From contig CAKZSV010000007.1 in NCBI GenBank assembly GCA_937921485.1, positions 62,001 through 126,000 of the forward strand: DNA of 64,000 nt, read 5' to 3'. The translations under genes were made by a program, and so were the position numbers. Source of the DNA: an uncultured bacterium (GTDB lineage: Bacteria > Spirochaetota > UBA4802 > JAGODF01). The notes beneath the pieces are model-generated. The model was not told the origin of the DNA, made no database searches, and worked only from the letters and a program-made list of their open reading frames with translations. Position 1 is the first letter of the stretch. Each line of letters opens with the position of its first letter. This document shows positions 26,749-35,118 of this stretch, in pieces.

Positions 26749-28119
26749 ATGTGCGATACCCTTGTCGCAACACCGGCCGCGACGTTACATAATGAAATGA
26801 TATTGGCGAAGAATTCCGACCGTGAACCCAATGAAGCGCAAAATATCACCTTTGTGCCGGCCGCCCGTCATCCGAGAGGAAGTATTCTTCGATGCACATA
26901 TATTGAAATTCCGCAGGCGGAACAGACCTACGCATGCCTTCTTTCGCGTCCATTCTGGATGTGGGGCGCAGAGATGGGCGTCAACGAAAAGGGGCTTGCA
27001 ATCGGCAATGAAGCGGTGTTTACCAAGGAGCACTACGGAAAAACCGGTCTTACCGGTATGGATCTTCTGCGCCTTGCGCTTGAGAGAGCGTCAACCGCCC
27101 GTGGCGCAATCGCCCTTATATCGGAGCTGCTTGAAATATACGGGCAGGGAGGAAATTGCGGATATGAAAGTTCGTTGTTCTATCATAACTCATTCTTAAT
27201 TGCCGATCCAGAAGAGGCATTTATACTTGAAACTGCAGGCAAACACTGGGTTGCCAAGAAAGTGATAACTACCGCATCCATATCCAACTGCCTGACCATT
27301 GGCGAAGATTATATAATGTCTTCCCCGGGCATTGAGGCATATGCTCGCAACAGGCGCTATACGAAGAAAAATATACAAATGAATTTTGCCAGAGATTTCA
27401 GCGATTTTTTATTCACGCACTTTGCGAAAGGGAAAATTCGGCAGGCGTGTTCGGCTTCGCTGCTTGCAATTGGACAGAAAAAGGTGACGTCAAAACTAAT
27501 GTTTTCTCTTCTGCGCAATCACAATATGCCGGAGCCCTTTGTTCCCGGCATTGCTCCTATGGAAAGAATATGCCTCCATGCCGGCGGTCTTATATCGACC
27601 CAGACGACCGGTTCAATGGTGGCGGTACTCAGAAAAAAAATGCCGCCGCTTGTCTATTACACAGGTACATCAGCGCCATGCCTATCGTTCTTTAAGCCAC
27701 ATATCATTTCAGAGGGACAAAAAAAAATTTCGACAGATGAATTCGCACATCAGCTTGAAGACGGTTCATTGGACATATATGGCAGTGCATCAGGGGTATA
27801 TGACCCAAGGACGCTGTGGTGGAAAGGCGAGGAGATACATCGAAGAGTAATTATGAATTATCCAGCGCTTTCTGCAGACTGGCAATCAGAACGCGATGCA
27901 CTCGAGGATGAAATGATTTCGGAAGTGGAAGAAGACCTTCGCGCAGGTACCACGAAGGTTCTTGCGAAATCCTGTCGAAAATTCCAAGAGCGTTTTATTG
28001 CCCGCCATGCATCGGTTGCGGAAGAAATAAAAATAAAAAGCGCACGGAGTAAGCCAACCGTGCCTTCATGGTATCGGCTGTACTGGAAACGAATGAACAG
28101 AAAGGCATCATTTCAATGA
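26749..28119 (+). CDS. C69-family dipeptidase (secernin-like)
   Basis: 456 residues. The protein starts MCDTLV, giving Cys2 as the N-terminal nucleophile after Met removal, the hallmark of peptidase family C69 in the Ntn-hydrolase fold. Further family stretches are LAKNSDREPNEAQ and GVNEKGLAIGNEAVF, and WWKGEEIHRRVI near the C-terminus. It should cleave dipeptides or related amides; no signal peptide is seen, so it is cytosolic. AGGAGA precedes the ATG. It follows the aminotransferase/kinase-like operon in the same direction at 102 bases, so a link is possible. Confidence 0.88.
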   Translation: MCDTLVATPAATLHNEMILAKNSDREPNEAQNITFVPAARHPRGSILRCTYIEIPQAEQTYACLLSRPFWMWGAEMGVNEKGLAIGNEAVFTKEHYGKTGLTGMDLLRLALERASTARGAIALISELLEIYGQGGNCGYESSLFYHNSFLIADPEEAFILETAGKHWVAKKVITTASISNCLTIGEDYIMSSPGIEAYARNRRYTKKNIQMNFARDFSDFLFTHFAKGKIRQACSASLLAIGQKKVTSKLMFSLLRNHNMPEPFVPGIAPMERICLHAGGLISTQTTGSMVAVLRKKMPPLVYYTGTSAPCLSFFKPHIISEGQKKISTDEFAHQLEDGSLDIYGSASGVYDPRTLWWKGEEIHRRVIMNYPALSADWQSERDALEDEMISEVEEDLRAGTTKVLAKSCRKFQERFIARHASVAEEIKIKSARSKPTVPSWYRLYWKRMNRKASFQ

Positions 28120-28207
28120 GCTGCATGATCACAATTTTTTCTTGACGCACTGCATCATTATCTTCACGAATATTTTAATTTCATGTGACTGAATCGCGGG
28201 ATTATCG

Positions 28208-28738
28208 ATGAAAAAAATTGTGCTGGGAATTACGGGTTCGATTGCGGCCTACACATCATGTGATCTGGTGCGGCTGTTTGTAAAAGGCGGTTTCAATGTT
28301 CGCACAATTATGACGGAACACGCGACGATGCTTATTGCTCCGCTCACATTTGAAGTGCTGTCCGGTAATCCAGTCTCGACGGATAAAACCTCCTGGGAGA
28401 ATAGATCAATAGAACATCTCTCTTTGCGGGACGGCGCATCACTTTTTCTGGTTGCTCCTGCCACTGCGAACACAGTCGCAAAGTTCGCATCCGGCATTGC
28501 TGATGATCTTTTGAGTACGACTTACGTATCCTTGCAATGCCCTGTGGTCATAGCGCCGGCGATGAATCCGACGATGTATCGGCATAGTCGTGTTCAGGAT
28601 AATATTGAAGTGCTGAAAAACCGCGGTGTGCTTTTTGTTGAGCCGGATGATGGCGATGTTGTGTGCAGCGAGGAAGGTACGGGAAGGTTTGCGGACATAA
28701 CGAAGATATACGAGGTAGCGATCCATGCCATTGCGTGA
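28208..28738 (+). CDS. coaC: phosphopantothenoylcysteine decarboxylase
   Basis: 176 residues, the length of a separate CoaC flavoprotein. It shows the FMN-binding start GITGSIAAYTSCDLV, the active-site His in IEHLSL, the PAMNPTMY motif, and the substrate-binding CSEEGTGR loop with its Cys. It decarboxylates phosphopantothenoylcysteine to 4'-phosphopantetheine for coenzyme A synthesis. Most bacteria have it fused to CoaB; here the two are separate genes overlapping by 14 bases. Start has GGGA upstream. Confidence 0.93.
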   Translation: MKKIVLGITGSIAAYTSCDLVRLFVKGGFNVRTIMTEHATMLIAPLTFEVLSGNPVSTDKTSWENRSIEHLSLRDGASLFLVAPATANTVAKFASGIADDLLSTTYVSLQCPVVIAPAMNPTMYRHSRVQDNIEVLKNRGVLFVEPDDGDVVCSEEGTGRFADITKIYEVAIHAIA

Positions 28739-29420
28739 CAGAAAAGTAATTGTAACAGGGGGGCCTACTGTGGAGCCGCTCGATCCGGTGCGCTTCATTT
28801 CAAACAGGTCAACAGGAAAAATGGGGAAGGCAATCGCCGATGCCGCACATCTGAAGGCGAGGGAAATTGTTTTCATACATGGGCCTGTGCACGAATCCCT
28901 TCTGGAAAACGTGCCGTACCGCACTGTGGGAATCGAATCAACAGTTGAAATGCTCGATGCGGTGATTTCAGAGCTTCGCCCGGACTGCGTGCTTATTATG
29001 GCGGCTGCTCCGGCAGATTACCGCCCGGTAAAAAAATCTTCTGTGAAAATAAAAAAAAGCGAAGAAGAGCTTATCCTCCGTCTTGTGAAAAACCCTGATA
29101 TTTTAATGACTGTTGCCGAAATTCGTAGAAAAAATTCCGCTTTACGCAATATGTTTCTTGTGGGATTTGCAGCCGAAACGGATAATATCGAAAATTACGC
29201 GTTGGGAAAACTTGCAGAAAAGGATCTTGATGTGATTTGTGTAAACGATGTCGGCAGGCATGATGCCGGTTTCGGAGTCGATACAAACATCGTGACAATA
29301 TTTTCCCGATGGGGTGATAGGCTGGAGTTGCCGCTTCTGTCGAAAAAAGATACCGCTTCACGGATAATTGACTGCGTGGAAGAAGGCATTATGAAAAAAA
29401 CAGATAAATTGCTTCCGTGA
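28725..29420 (+). CDS. coaB: phosphopantothenate-cysteine ligase
   Basis: 231 residues. CoaB motifs: VIVTGGPTVEPLDPVRFISN followed by RSTGKMG at the nucleotide site, DCVLIMAAAPADYRP, and KIKK with LVKNPDIL in the dimer region, then LVGFAAETDN and DVICVND. It joins cysteine to 4'-phosphopantothenate using CTP (or ATP), one step before CoaC. It overlaps coaC by 14 bases and is translated with it. Unfused coaB is shown here by a complete start and stop. Confidence 0.93.
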   Translation: MPLRDRKVIVTGGPTVEPLDPVRFISNRSTGKMGKAIADAAHLKAREIVFIHGPVHESLLENVPYRTVGIESTVEMLDAVISELRPDCVLIMAAAPADYRPVKKSSVKIKKSEEELILRLVKNPDILMTVAEIRRKNSALRNMFLVGFAAETDNIENYALGKLAEKDLDVICVNDVGRHDAGFGVDTNIVTIFSRWGDRLELPLLSKKDTASRIIDCVEEGIMKKTDKLLP

Positions 29421-29437
29421 GATAGTATTAAAATAAT

Positions 29438-29466
29438 TTGACATTTATCATACATTGCCGTATTTT
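29438..29466 (+). promoter_or_regulatory. sigma70-type promoter of the AmmeMemo genes
   Basis: TTGACA, 17 bases, TATTTT, upstream of the ATG at 29509, which has its own GGGAGG ribosome site. Confidence 0.6.
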
Positions 29467-29508
29467 TTTCTTAGAAGCTTTTACCTGCTGAAAGATAGGG
29501 AGGCTGCT

Positions 29509-30327
29509 ATGTGGAGACGAGAGCCGGTTGTTGCAGGGTCTTTTTATCCGTCACATCCTGATAAATTGATGCGTGATATTGATTCATATCTTGCAGAAGT
29601 AAAAGGTCCCTCTTTAAAAGAAGACATTGTTGCGCTTATCTCACCGCATGCCGGCTATGTGTATTCCGGGCATGTTGCCGCATATGCATATAAACAACTT
29701 ATCGGAAAAGATATAAATCTTGTCGTCGTGATGGCTCCCTCTCATCGCGCGCGTTTCGACGGGGCGAGTGTGATACCCGGAGGAAGTTATATCACGCCTC
29801 TGGGTGAGGTTGAAATTGATAAAGAGGTTTGTGAGCGCCTGCTTGCAAAAAAACAATTTGAGTTTCTAAGGAGAGTCGATGAGGTAGAACATTCACTCGA
29901 AGTGCAGGTGCCTTTTTTACAGCGGGTTTTAAAATCGTTTACGCTGGTGCCGATAATTATTGGATGTACCGATATTGAAATATGTAACTTCTTAGCGCAG
30001 TCGATTGCTTCAATTTTGAAAGAAAAACAATCGTTTGTCATTATTCTTTCAACGGATTTATCACACTATTATTCTTATAATAAAGCCCGTTCCATTGATA
30101 GTGAATTCATAAAAGCGCTTGAAACCTTCGATGAAAATGAACTTTATGAAGTTCTATCCGCCGGAAAAGCCCAGGCCTGCGGGGAAGGGCCCGTTTTGAC
30201 GGGGATCATGACGTCGAAGGCGCTTGGCGCAAAAGCCGTTCGCGTGCTCCATTATGCCACATCGGGAGACACCGCAGGCGGCAAAGACCAGGTGGTGGGA
30301 TATTTAGCCGCAGCAATAACAAAGTGA
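29509..30327 (+). CDS. amrB: AmmeMemoRadiSam system protein B (Memo-like)
   Basis: 272 residues. Memo-family motifs: PVVAGSFYPSHPDKL at the N-terminus, SPHAGYVYSGHVAAYAY with its His residues, and STDLSHYYSYNKARSID with the final conserved His. The Memo fold resembles non-haem iron extradiol dioxygenases; its bacterial role is not established. In many genomes it stands with an AMMECR1-like protein (A) and a radical SAM protein (S). Here B is followed directly by A; no radical SAM gene is adjacent. Start chosen at 29509 by the ribosome site; 18 codons upstream in frame are rejected. Confidence 0.92.
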   Translation: MWRREPVVAGSFYPSHPDKLMRDIDSYLAEVKGPSLKEDIVALISPHAGYVYSGHVAAYAYKQLIGKDINLVVVMAPSHRARFDGASVIPGGSYITPLGEVEIDKEVCERLLAKKQFEFLRRVDEVEHSLEVQVPFLQRVLKSFTLVPIIIGCTDIEICNFLAQSIASILKEKQSFVIILSTDLSHYYSYNKARSIDSEFIKALETFDENELYEVLSAGKAQACGEGPVLTGIMTSKALGAKAVRVLHYATSGDTAGGKDQVVGYLAAAITK

Positions 30328-30337
30328 GGTGGTATCA

Positions 30338-30922
30338 TTGAAGGAGCTTACGGTTGAACAGCAGAAAAATGTGATTTCTCTTGCCCGCATGACAATTAAA
30401 AATGCTCTCGAACGCCTTCCTTCGCCGGAACCTGAAAAAATGCCTGAGTTCAGGGATGAAATTTTTAAGGAAAAGCGCGGCGCTTTCGTAACCCTGCACA
30501 TTCGTGGAAGGCTTCGCGGCTGCATCGGGTATATTGCGGGGATAAAACCAATTCCTGACACAATTATCGACATGGCTATTGCCTCAGCTTTCAATGACCC
30601 GAGGTTTCCACCGTTGAAACGCGATGAGTTTGACAAAATCGATATCGAAATCAGCGTGCTAACACCGATAGAGCCAGTTTCGAATGTGGAAGAAATACAG
30701 GTTGGCCGCGATGGGCTCATCATATCGAATGGCTATCGTCAGGGGCTATTGCTCCCTCAGGTTGCCACTGAGTACCACTGGGGGCGGGAAGAATTTCTGG
30801 AGCATACCTGCTACAAAGCGGGACTTCCCGGCGATGCATGGAAATGGAACGACACAAAAATCGAGAAATTTTCAGCTCAGGTGTTCGGAGAGAAAGAACT
30901 CGGCATGCTGGAAAATTTGTAA
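30338..30922 (+). CDS. amrA: AmmeMemoRadiSam system protein A (AMMECR1 family)
   Basis: About 194 residues. It has the AMMECR1 core RGRLRGCIGYIAGI with the conserved LRGCIG, then AIASAFNDPRFPPL, EISVLTPIEPV and HWGREEFLEHTCYKAGL. The biochemical role is unknown; it usually accompanies Memo-like protein B. The start is probably TTG at 30338, five bases after AGGTGG; a GTG at 30329 is an alternative with no site. It lies ten bases after the stop of amrB, so the two form an operon. It is convergent with the STAS genes 29 bases further. Confidence 0.92.
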   Translation: MKELTVEQQKNVISLARMTIKNALERLPSPEPEKMPEFRDEIFKEKRGAFVTLHIRGRLRGCIGYIAGIKPIPDTIIDMAIASAFNDPRFPPLKRDEFDKIDIEISVLTPIEPVSNVEEIQVGRDGLIISNGYRQGLLLPQVATEYHWGREEFLEHTCYKAGLPGDAWKWNDTKIEKFSAQVFGEKELGMLENL

Positions 30923-30951
30923 ATAGCGCGCACTCAGTTTATGGAATTCAT

Positions 30952-31296
30952 CTACTTCGTTGTGAGATATTGTTCAAAAAACTGCGCGCTGCTCATAATG
31001 GTGAAAATAGTTTCAAGGCGCGATAATTTAAACATATTGCGGATACCGTCTTCCAGATCAAAAAGAATCAGCTCAATGCCTCCGGCGTGCGTGTCTTTGT
31101 TGAGCTTAACGAGCGCTCCTATGCCGGATGAATCCAGGTAGGTAACCCCAGCCATATTAAGCGCAAGTGTTCTTGGCTTTGAAGCTATCTTTGCGTTAAC
31201 CGCGGTTTTGAAATCGTGCGTTGTGTCGATGTCGAGTTCGCCTTTCATATGCATGATGACGATGTCGTTTTTAGTTTCTGAAGTGATCGTCAACAT
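30952..31296 (-). CDS. STAS-domain anti-sigma factor antagonist
   Basis: 114 residues, a single STAS domain like SpoIIAA/RsbV. The regulatory Ser is seen in YLDSSGIGALVKL, with the usual strand-helix pattern on either side. The non-phosphorylated form of such proteins binds an anti-sigma kinase and frees its target; a PP2C/SpoIIE phosphatase removes the phosphate. A membrane phosphatase of that type lies at 37388-39532. The gene is the third in an operon with a second STAS protein and a TPR lipoprotein (12-base gap). Confidence 0.92.
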   Translation of the reverse strand: MLTITSETKNDIVIMHMKGELDIDTTHDFKTAVNAKIASKPRTLALNMAGVTYLDSSGIGALVKLNKDTHAGGIELILFDLEDGIRNMFKLSRLETIFTIMSSAQFFEQYLTTK

Positions 31297-31307
31297 GGCT
31301 GAACCTC

Positions 31308-31643
31308 CTATTGGTATTCACTGTCGAATTTTTCTCTGGTTGTTATTAAAAAAAACCGTTCCAGTCTGGCGCTGTCGAATAGCGATTTTATTGAAGGATT
31401 CAGTTCATAAAAAATAAGTTTTTTACCCTTGGACATCGCGTCATTAAAAAATTTCACAAGCGTTCCGATAGTTGGAGAATCAATATAATTCAATTTCTGG
31501 CAGTCGATAGCAATCGTCGAAACACTCTTTTTTATCTGATCCTCCCAGACTTTTTCAAGTTCCGCTAATTTTTCATGAAAGAGCTCGCCGTTTATATGAA
31601 GAATTGTTGCGGTTTTTCTATCCTCGATGATGATTGAAAGCAT
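31308..31643 (-). CDS. second STAS-domain protein
   Basis: 111 residues from the ATG at 31643, preceded by AAAGGAC. It is a STAS domain with IDCQKLNYIDSPTIGTLVKF, in which the Ser position of the DS motif is kept but the following residues differ from the neighbour (DSPTIG against DSSGIG). It could be a paralogous antagonist with other partners. It lies 12 bases upstream of the first STAS gene and 12 bases after the TPR lipoprotein on the same strand. The two together suggest a partner-switching pair. Confidence 0.88.
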   Translation of the reverse strand: MLSIIIEDRKTATILHINGELFHEKLAELEKVWEDQIKKSVSTIAIDCQKLNYIDSPTIGTLVKFFNDAMSKGKKLIFYELNPSIKSLFDSARLERFFLITTREKFDSEYQ

Positions 31644-31654
31644 GGTGCTGTCCT

Positions 31655-32389
31655 TTAATTCTTGCATCTCGAATTTACATAATTCAGCGCGTCCTTGTCT
31701 CCAAGCCTGGCAGCGGTTTTCATTTCGGTGCATGCATCACGCGTGTTTCCTTCCTTATCGAGAATGCTGCCCAAATTAAAGTGCGCCATCGCATGTGTTG
31801 CATTGCATTGTATTGCTGAGAGAAAATCACTTTTCGCTTTTTCGTATTGTCGCAATTTGCCAAACACAAGCCCTCTTACATTGTAGGCATCAGCATCGCA
31901 GCCGCTCAGGCGAATCGTTGCAGAAAAATCATGTATTGCGCCAGGTGTATCGCCAGTTCGAAGGCGGGCAAGGCCGCGATTGTAATAGGCATTGGAATAG
32001 CGGGGGTTCAGTTCAATGGCTTTTGAATAATCGGCAATTGCTCCTTTAAGATCGCCCATATCGTTTCGGGCGGTGCCCCTATTATTGAAGGCTTTGGAAT
32101 ATTCGGGATTAAGCGAAATCGCGCGCGTAAAATCTTCTATAGCGCCACGATGATCCCCGGAAGCATTTTTCGCGTTCCCCCGGTTGTTGAGCGCATCGAT
32201 TAAAAGCGGATCGAGGTTGAGCGCATTGGTAAAAGCCGAGATGGCTTCAGCATATTTGCCTGATTTCAGTTTTTCCATGCCCTCTGCGTACCACTCGCGC
32301 GGTCCTTTTTTCGAACATGATGACATGGCAAAACATACAATAAAAAGGACAATACAAGATTTTGTTTTTATTTTATACATGGTGTCCAT
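31655..32389 (-). CDS. TPR-repeat lipoprotein
   Basis: 244 residues. A signal peptide ends in a lipobox-like FAMSSC (Cys about residue 25), so the protein should be lipid-anchored. The rest is about six TPR units, each of the 34-residue type with NRG in the loop and NP at the end (for example LNPEYSKAFNNRGTARNDMG). It is the first gene of the operon with the two STAS proteins. A link between an envelope TPR protein and a cytoplasmic STAS switch is a guess from position. Start may be Met1 or Met4. Confidence 0.85.
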   Translation of the reverse strand: MDTMYKIKTKSCIVLFIVCFAMSSCSKKGPREWYAEGMEKLKSGKYAEAISAFTNALNLDPLLIDALNNRGNAKNASGDHRGAIEDFTRAISLNPEYSKAFNNRGTARNDMGDLKGAIADYSKAIELNPRYSNAYYNRGLARLRTGDTPGAIHDFSATIRLSGCDADAYNVRGLVFGKLRQYEKAKSDFLSAIQCNATHAMAHFNLGSILDKEGNTRDACTEMKTAARLGDKDALNYVNSRCKN

Positions 32390-32738
32390 AATTATACTTC
32401 ACATTGTATTGTAGCATTGTAAAGGTATGCGCTCAAAATAATCAATAAAAAAATAATAAGCCGGTATCCGTGTAGATGCATTCACCTTTTATAGATAATA
32501 TATCTTCTTCGATTTGATTTATGATGACAACAGGTTGGTTTTAAATCAGAAAATTGGACATAAATAAAATTTTAATAAATTATTCATGATATATTGAATA
32601 TTATCATTTTTTTGTAAACATACCTGAACAAATTCATAAAAAAAATAGCAAAAATGGCATTATGAATTCTCAATACAAGCATTATACAATGAATAAACGG
32701 CATTAAAATATCCTATCCTTTAGAGTGAAAATTTTTGC
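32390..32738. other. AT-rich intergenic region without a gene
   Basis: About 350 bases between the TPR lipoprotein and the frameshifted nuclease gene. It is clearly more AT-rich than its neighbours, with no frame of plausible length and no tRNA-like fold. It holds several AT tracts; nothing else is recognised. Confidence 0.6.
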
Positions 32739-32771
32739 TTGACATTCATTGTAATTTACACATATGAATGT
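32739..32771 (+). promoter_or_regulatory. promoter with overlapping inverted repeats
   Basis: TTGACA, 18 bases, TATGAA, with the -10 box ending seven bases before ATG 32776. The interval carries an 8-bp inverted repeat (ACATTCAT at 32742 and ATGAATGT at 32764) and, inside it, the palindrome TGTAA-T-TTACA (32750-32760). Such symmetry at a toxin-antitoxin promoter usually marks an autorepressor operator. Confidence 0.5.
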
Positions 32772-32775
32772 GTGC

Positions 32776-33083
32776 ATGAAAGAATTTCTTTTCGAAATTG
32801 CGACACCGTTAATTTTTTAGGCCATACAACCAAAGAGTATTGGAATAAACTTCTTTTTAAGCACCCCGAATTGCAGCAAAAACTATCGGATGTCATTAAA
32901 ACTCTTGAAAATCCTACAGAAATACGCAAAAGCAAACGTGATGCATTTGTTTTTCTTTTTTATTCTTCTACTGAAAAGTACTGGCTCTGCGTTGTAATCA
33001 AGAAAACCGGACTTGACGGATTTCTTGTTACTGCGTATATTACAGATAAGGTTAAAGAAGGTGATACGGTATGGCCGAAATAA
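32776..33083 (+). pseudogene. frameshifted toxin-like gene (DUF4258/PBECR-like nuclease-fold)
   Basis: Read from ATG 32776 the frame gives MKEFLFEIATPLIF and stops at TAG 32818. In the other frame from about 32817 the protein continues LGHTTKEYWNKLLFKHPEL to the end (KVKEGDTVWPK). Together they match what I recall of a family of small RelE/barnase-like nuclease-fold proteins that sit before DUF2283 genes. The run of six T at 32813-32818 is where one base is missing: seven T would restore one frame. It may be a pseudogene, a slippery or phase-variable gene, or a sequence error. The stop overlaps the next start by 13 bases. Confidence 0.7.
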
Positions 33084-33331
33084 AAGTATTTTACGAACCC
33101 GATACTGAGCTTATGACCATATTCTGGCAACAGCCCAGGAAAAACCAAATATGCTCTGAGATGGGAGATGGGTTGATTCTCATACGGGATTCCATAACAA
33201 ATGAACCTATCGGCATCGAATTGCTTTGCCATAAACCTGAAGACAATAGGATTAGCGGGATATCGCTTCACATCGATAAACTTACGGCACAGTTTCCCGA
33301 TCCTCGTCCATGCAACTCTTCAGCGAAATAA
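33071..33331 (+). CDS. DUF2283 family protein (putative antitoxin partner)
   Basis: 86 residues. The DUF2283 form is clear: KVFYEPDTELMTIFW, then GDGLILIRDSITNEPIGIELL and a C-terminal Leu-rich end. The family is small, beta-rich and often found immediately after a toxin-like gene of the DUF4258/PBECR type. The ATG at 33071 follows AAGGTG by about eight bases and overlaps the end of the upstream broken gene by 13 bases. No DNA-binding motif is visible, so antitoxin action would be by direct contact. Role inferred from context. Confidence 0.8.
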   Translation: MAEIKVFYEPDTELMTIFWQQPRKNQICSEMGDGLILIRDSITNEPIGIELLCHKPEDNRISGISLHIDKLTAQFPDPRPCNSSAK

Positions 33332-33403
33332 TTGATGTAGACGCGCTACGATGTTGCGTCATTTGTGTCCCATGCTTTCGTAACAATTGCCGGCGATGAT
33401 ATG

Positions 33404-34675
33404 TTACAGATGCCTGATGGTGGGCCCCACGTAAATCTGTCGCGGACGCCCGATTTTAAAAGGCTTAGTATCGTGCATTTCTTTCCACTGCGCGATCCAT
33501 CCAGGGAGCCGCCCAATTGCAAACATCACGGGATACATATCCGCGGGAATGCCCAGCATGCGATAGAGAATACCGCTGTAGAAATCCACATTCGGATAGA
33601 GTTTGCGCGAAATAAAATATTCGTCTTGTAATGTTCGTTCTTCGAGTTCCAGCGCAATATCGATGAGGGGATCGTGCAGCTGAAACTTGTTTTTCAGCAT
33701 ATCGCACTGCCGCTTGAGAATTTTGGCCCTGGGATCGTAGCTTTTATATATGCGGTGACCAAAACCAAACAGCCTGAAGCGGTTTTCTTTATCCTTCGCT
33801 TTTTCAATACAGTCGCAAACGGATATTCCACCTCGATGAATCTCCTCAAGCATATGTATCACTTCCTGGTTTGCTCCGCCGTGGAGCGGCCCCCAGAGAG
33901 CACAGATTCCAGCACAGATTGAAGAATAAAGATTTACCATGCTGCTTCCTACAAGCCGGACCGTCGAGGTGCTGCAGTTTTGTTCGTGGTCGGCGTGCAA
34001 AATGAGGAGCATGTTTAGAGTTTTTTCAATATCGGGATCGACTTCATACGGCTTTACCGGCGAATGAAACATCATATGAAGAAAATTGGCGCAATATTTC
34101 AGGTCATGTCGCGGATATACAAAAGGCTCACCGATAGAGTGCTTATAGGAATAGGCGGCGATAGTGCGTATCTTTGACAGAAGGCGAACCACCATAAGAT
34201 CGAATGTTTCTGTTGCAAAATCAATTGTAAAGTACTGCGGATAATACACAGAAAGCGCATTTACCATAGTTGAAAGAATTGCCATGGGGTGCGCAGTAAC
34301 GGGAAACCCATCAAAAAAACGGAGCATTTCTTCGTGTACCATTGAATTTTCCGTGAGCCGCTGTGAAAAAGCTTTTTTTTCCTCAGCTGTCGGAAGCTCG
34401 CCGTAAATGAGAAGAAACGCGGTTTCAGTGAAGCTTGTTTTTTCTGCCAGCTCTTCAATTGGATATCCCCTGTAGCGAAGAATGCCGTTATCGCCGTCAA
34501 TATAAGTGATCGAAGACAGGCACGATCCCGTGTTCTGATATCCGACATCAAGTGTGATGCAACCGGTTTGCTCTCGAAGGATGGATATATCAATCCCTCG
34601 CTCTCCTTCGCTGCCAGCAACAATCGGAAGCTCGTATTGTATATTATCAATTTCGAGTTTTGCTTTTTTCAACAT
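33404..34675 (-). CDS. gltA: citrate synthase
   Basis: 423 residues. Catalytic signatures: LHADHEQNCSTST (His), GPLHGGANQEV (second His), FGHRIYKSYDPRA (Arg-rich site) and VDFYSGI with the catalytic Asp. The N-terminal 50 residues with GIDISILREQTG are typical of the bacterial GltA form. It condenses oxaloacetate and acetyl-CoA to citrate in the cytosol. It is a single gene; upstream on the minus strand lies an A-tract-rich promoter region with TTGACA near 34735 whose spacing to TAGTAT is too long for confidence. Other TCA-cycle genes are not in the window. Confidence 0.95.
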   Translation of the reverse strand: MLKKAKLEIDNIQYELPIVAGSEGERGIDISILREQTGCITLDVGYQNTGSCLSSITYIDGDNGILRYRGYPIEELAEKTSFTETAFLLIYGELPTAEEKKAFSQRLTENSMVHEEMLRFFDGFPVTAHPMAILSTMVNALSVYYPQYFTIDFATETFDLMVVRLLSKIRTIAAYSYKHSIGEPFVYPRHDLKYCANFLHMMFHSPVKPYEVDPDIEKTLNMLLILHADHEQNCSTSTVRLVGSSMVNLYSSICAGICALWGPLHGGANQEVIHMLEEIHRGGISVCDCIEKAKDKENRFRLFGFGHRIYKSYDPRAKILKRQCDMLKNKFQLHDPLIDIALELEERTLQDEYFISRKLYPNVDFYSGILYRMLGIPADMYPVMFAIGRLPGWIAQWKEMHDTKPFKIGRPRQIYVGPTIRHL

Positions 34676-34773
34676 TAACCTCGCTGGAAATATAATGCTA
34701 ATACTATAATACTATTTTTTTTTTACTGCAATATTTGTCAAGTATAGTTATACAGGGTCATTACAATAACACA

Positions 34774-35111
34774 TTATTGTACATCTTGCTTTAATAATCT
34801 TTCAAGCAAGATATCTTCAATATTTCGCCTACCATCCAATACAGATAGGATATAGACTTTGTTTTTTTCAATTTTATAATTCTCCATGGGTTTTTAATCA
34901 ATTCACGATAATTGTCAATATTATAATATTTCAACTCTAAAACAACCCGGCCGCGTTCAGGGATTGTATGCAAACTATGAGTTTTTTGTTTTATTTCATA
35001 CAATACTGATGTTGCATTATCTATGCTCTCAGAAGCTAGAGAATCTATAATGCTTTCAATATTACTTCGGGCGTTCTCAGTCCAATAGACTGAATATTTA
35101 AATCGGGGCAT
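34774..35111 (-). pseudogene. frameshifted ParE/RelE-family toxin remnant
   Basis: The frame starts MPRFKYSVYWTENARSNIE and follows the ParE pattern through IPERGRVVLELKYYNIDNYR to NPWRI. Then the read switches: the expected end YKIEKNKVYILSVLDGRR and LLERLLKQD is present, but in the frame shifted by one base, near 34877-34881, and it stops at TAA 34774. Without repair the toxin ends in an unrelated 20-residue tail at 34791. One lost base explains this. No antitoxin gene lies upstream; instead a palindromic repeat ends eight bases before the ATG. This is probably a dead orphan toxin. Confidence 0.75.
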
Positions 35112-35118
35112 GGTTTAC

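Noticed and set aside
32390..32738. Hidden gene or tRNA in the AT-rich gap
   Set aside because: No frame with a plausible start, and no cloverleaf-like sequence was seen.
32739..33083. TTG at 32739 as start of one continuous frame for the nuclease-like gene
   Set aside because: That TTG is the -35 box of a good promoter (TTGACA), and the first residues in that frame do not look like the family start; the other frame does.
34680..34740. Promoter of citrate synthase at TTGACA near 34735
   Set aside because: The distance to TAGTAT is about 21 bases with a long A-tract between; not strong enough to list.
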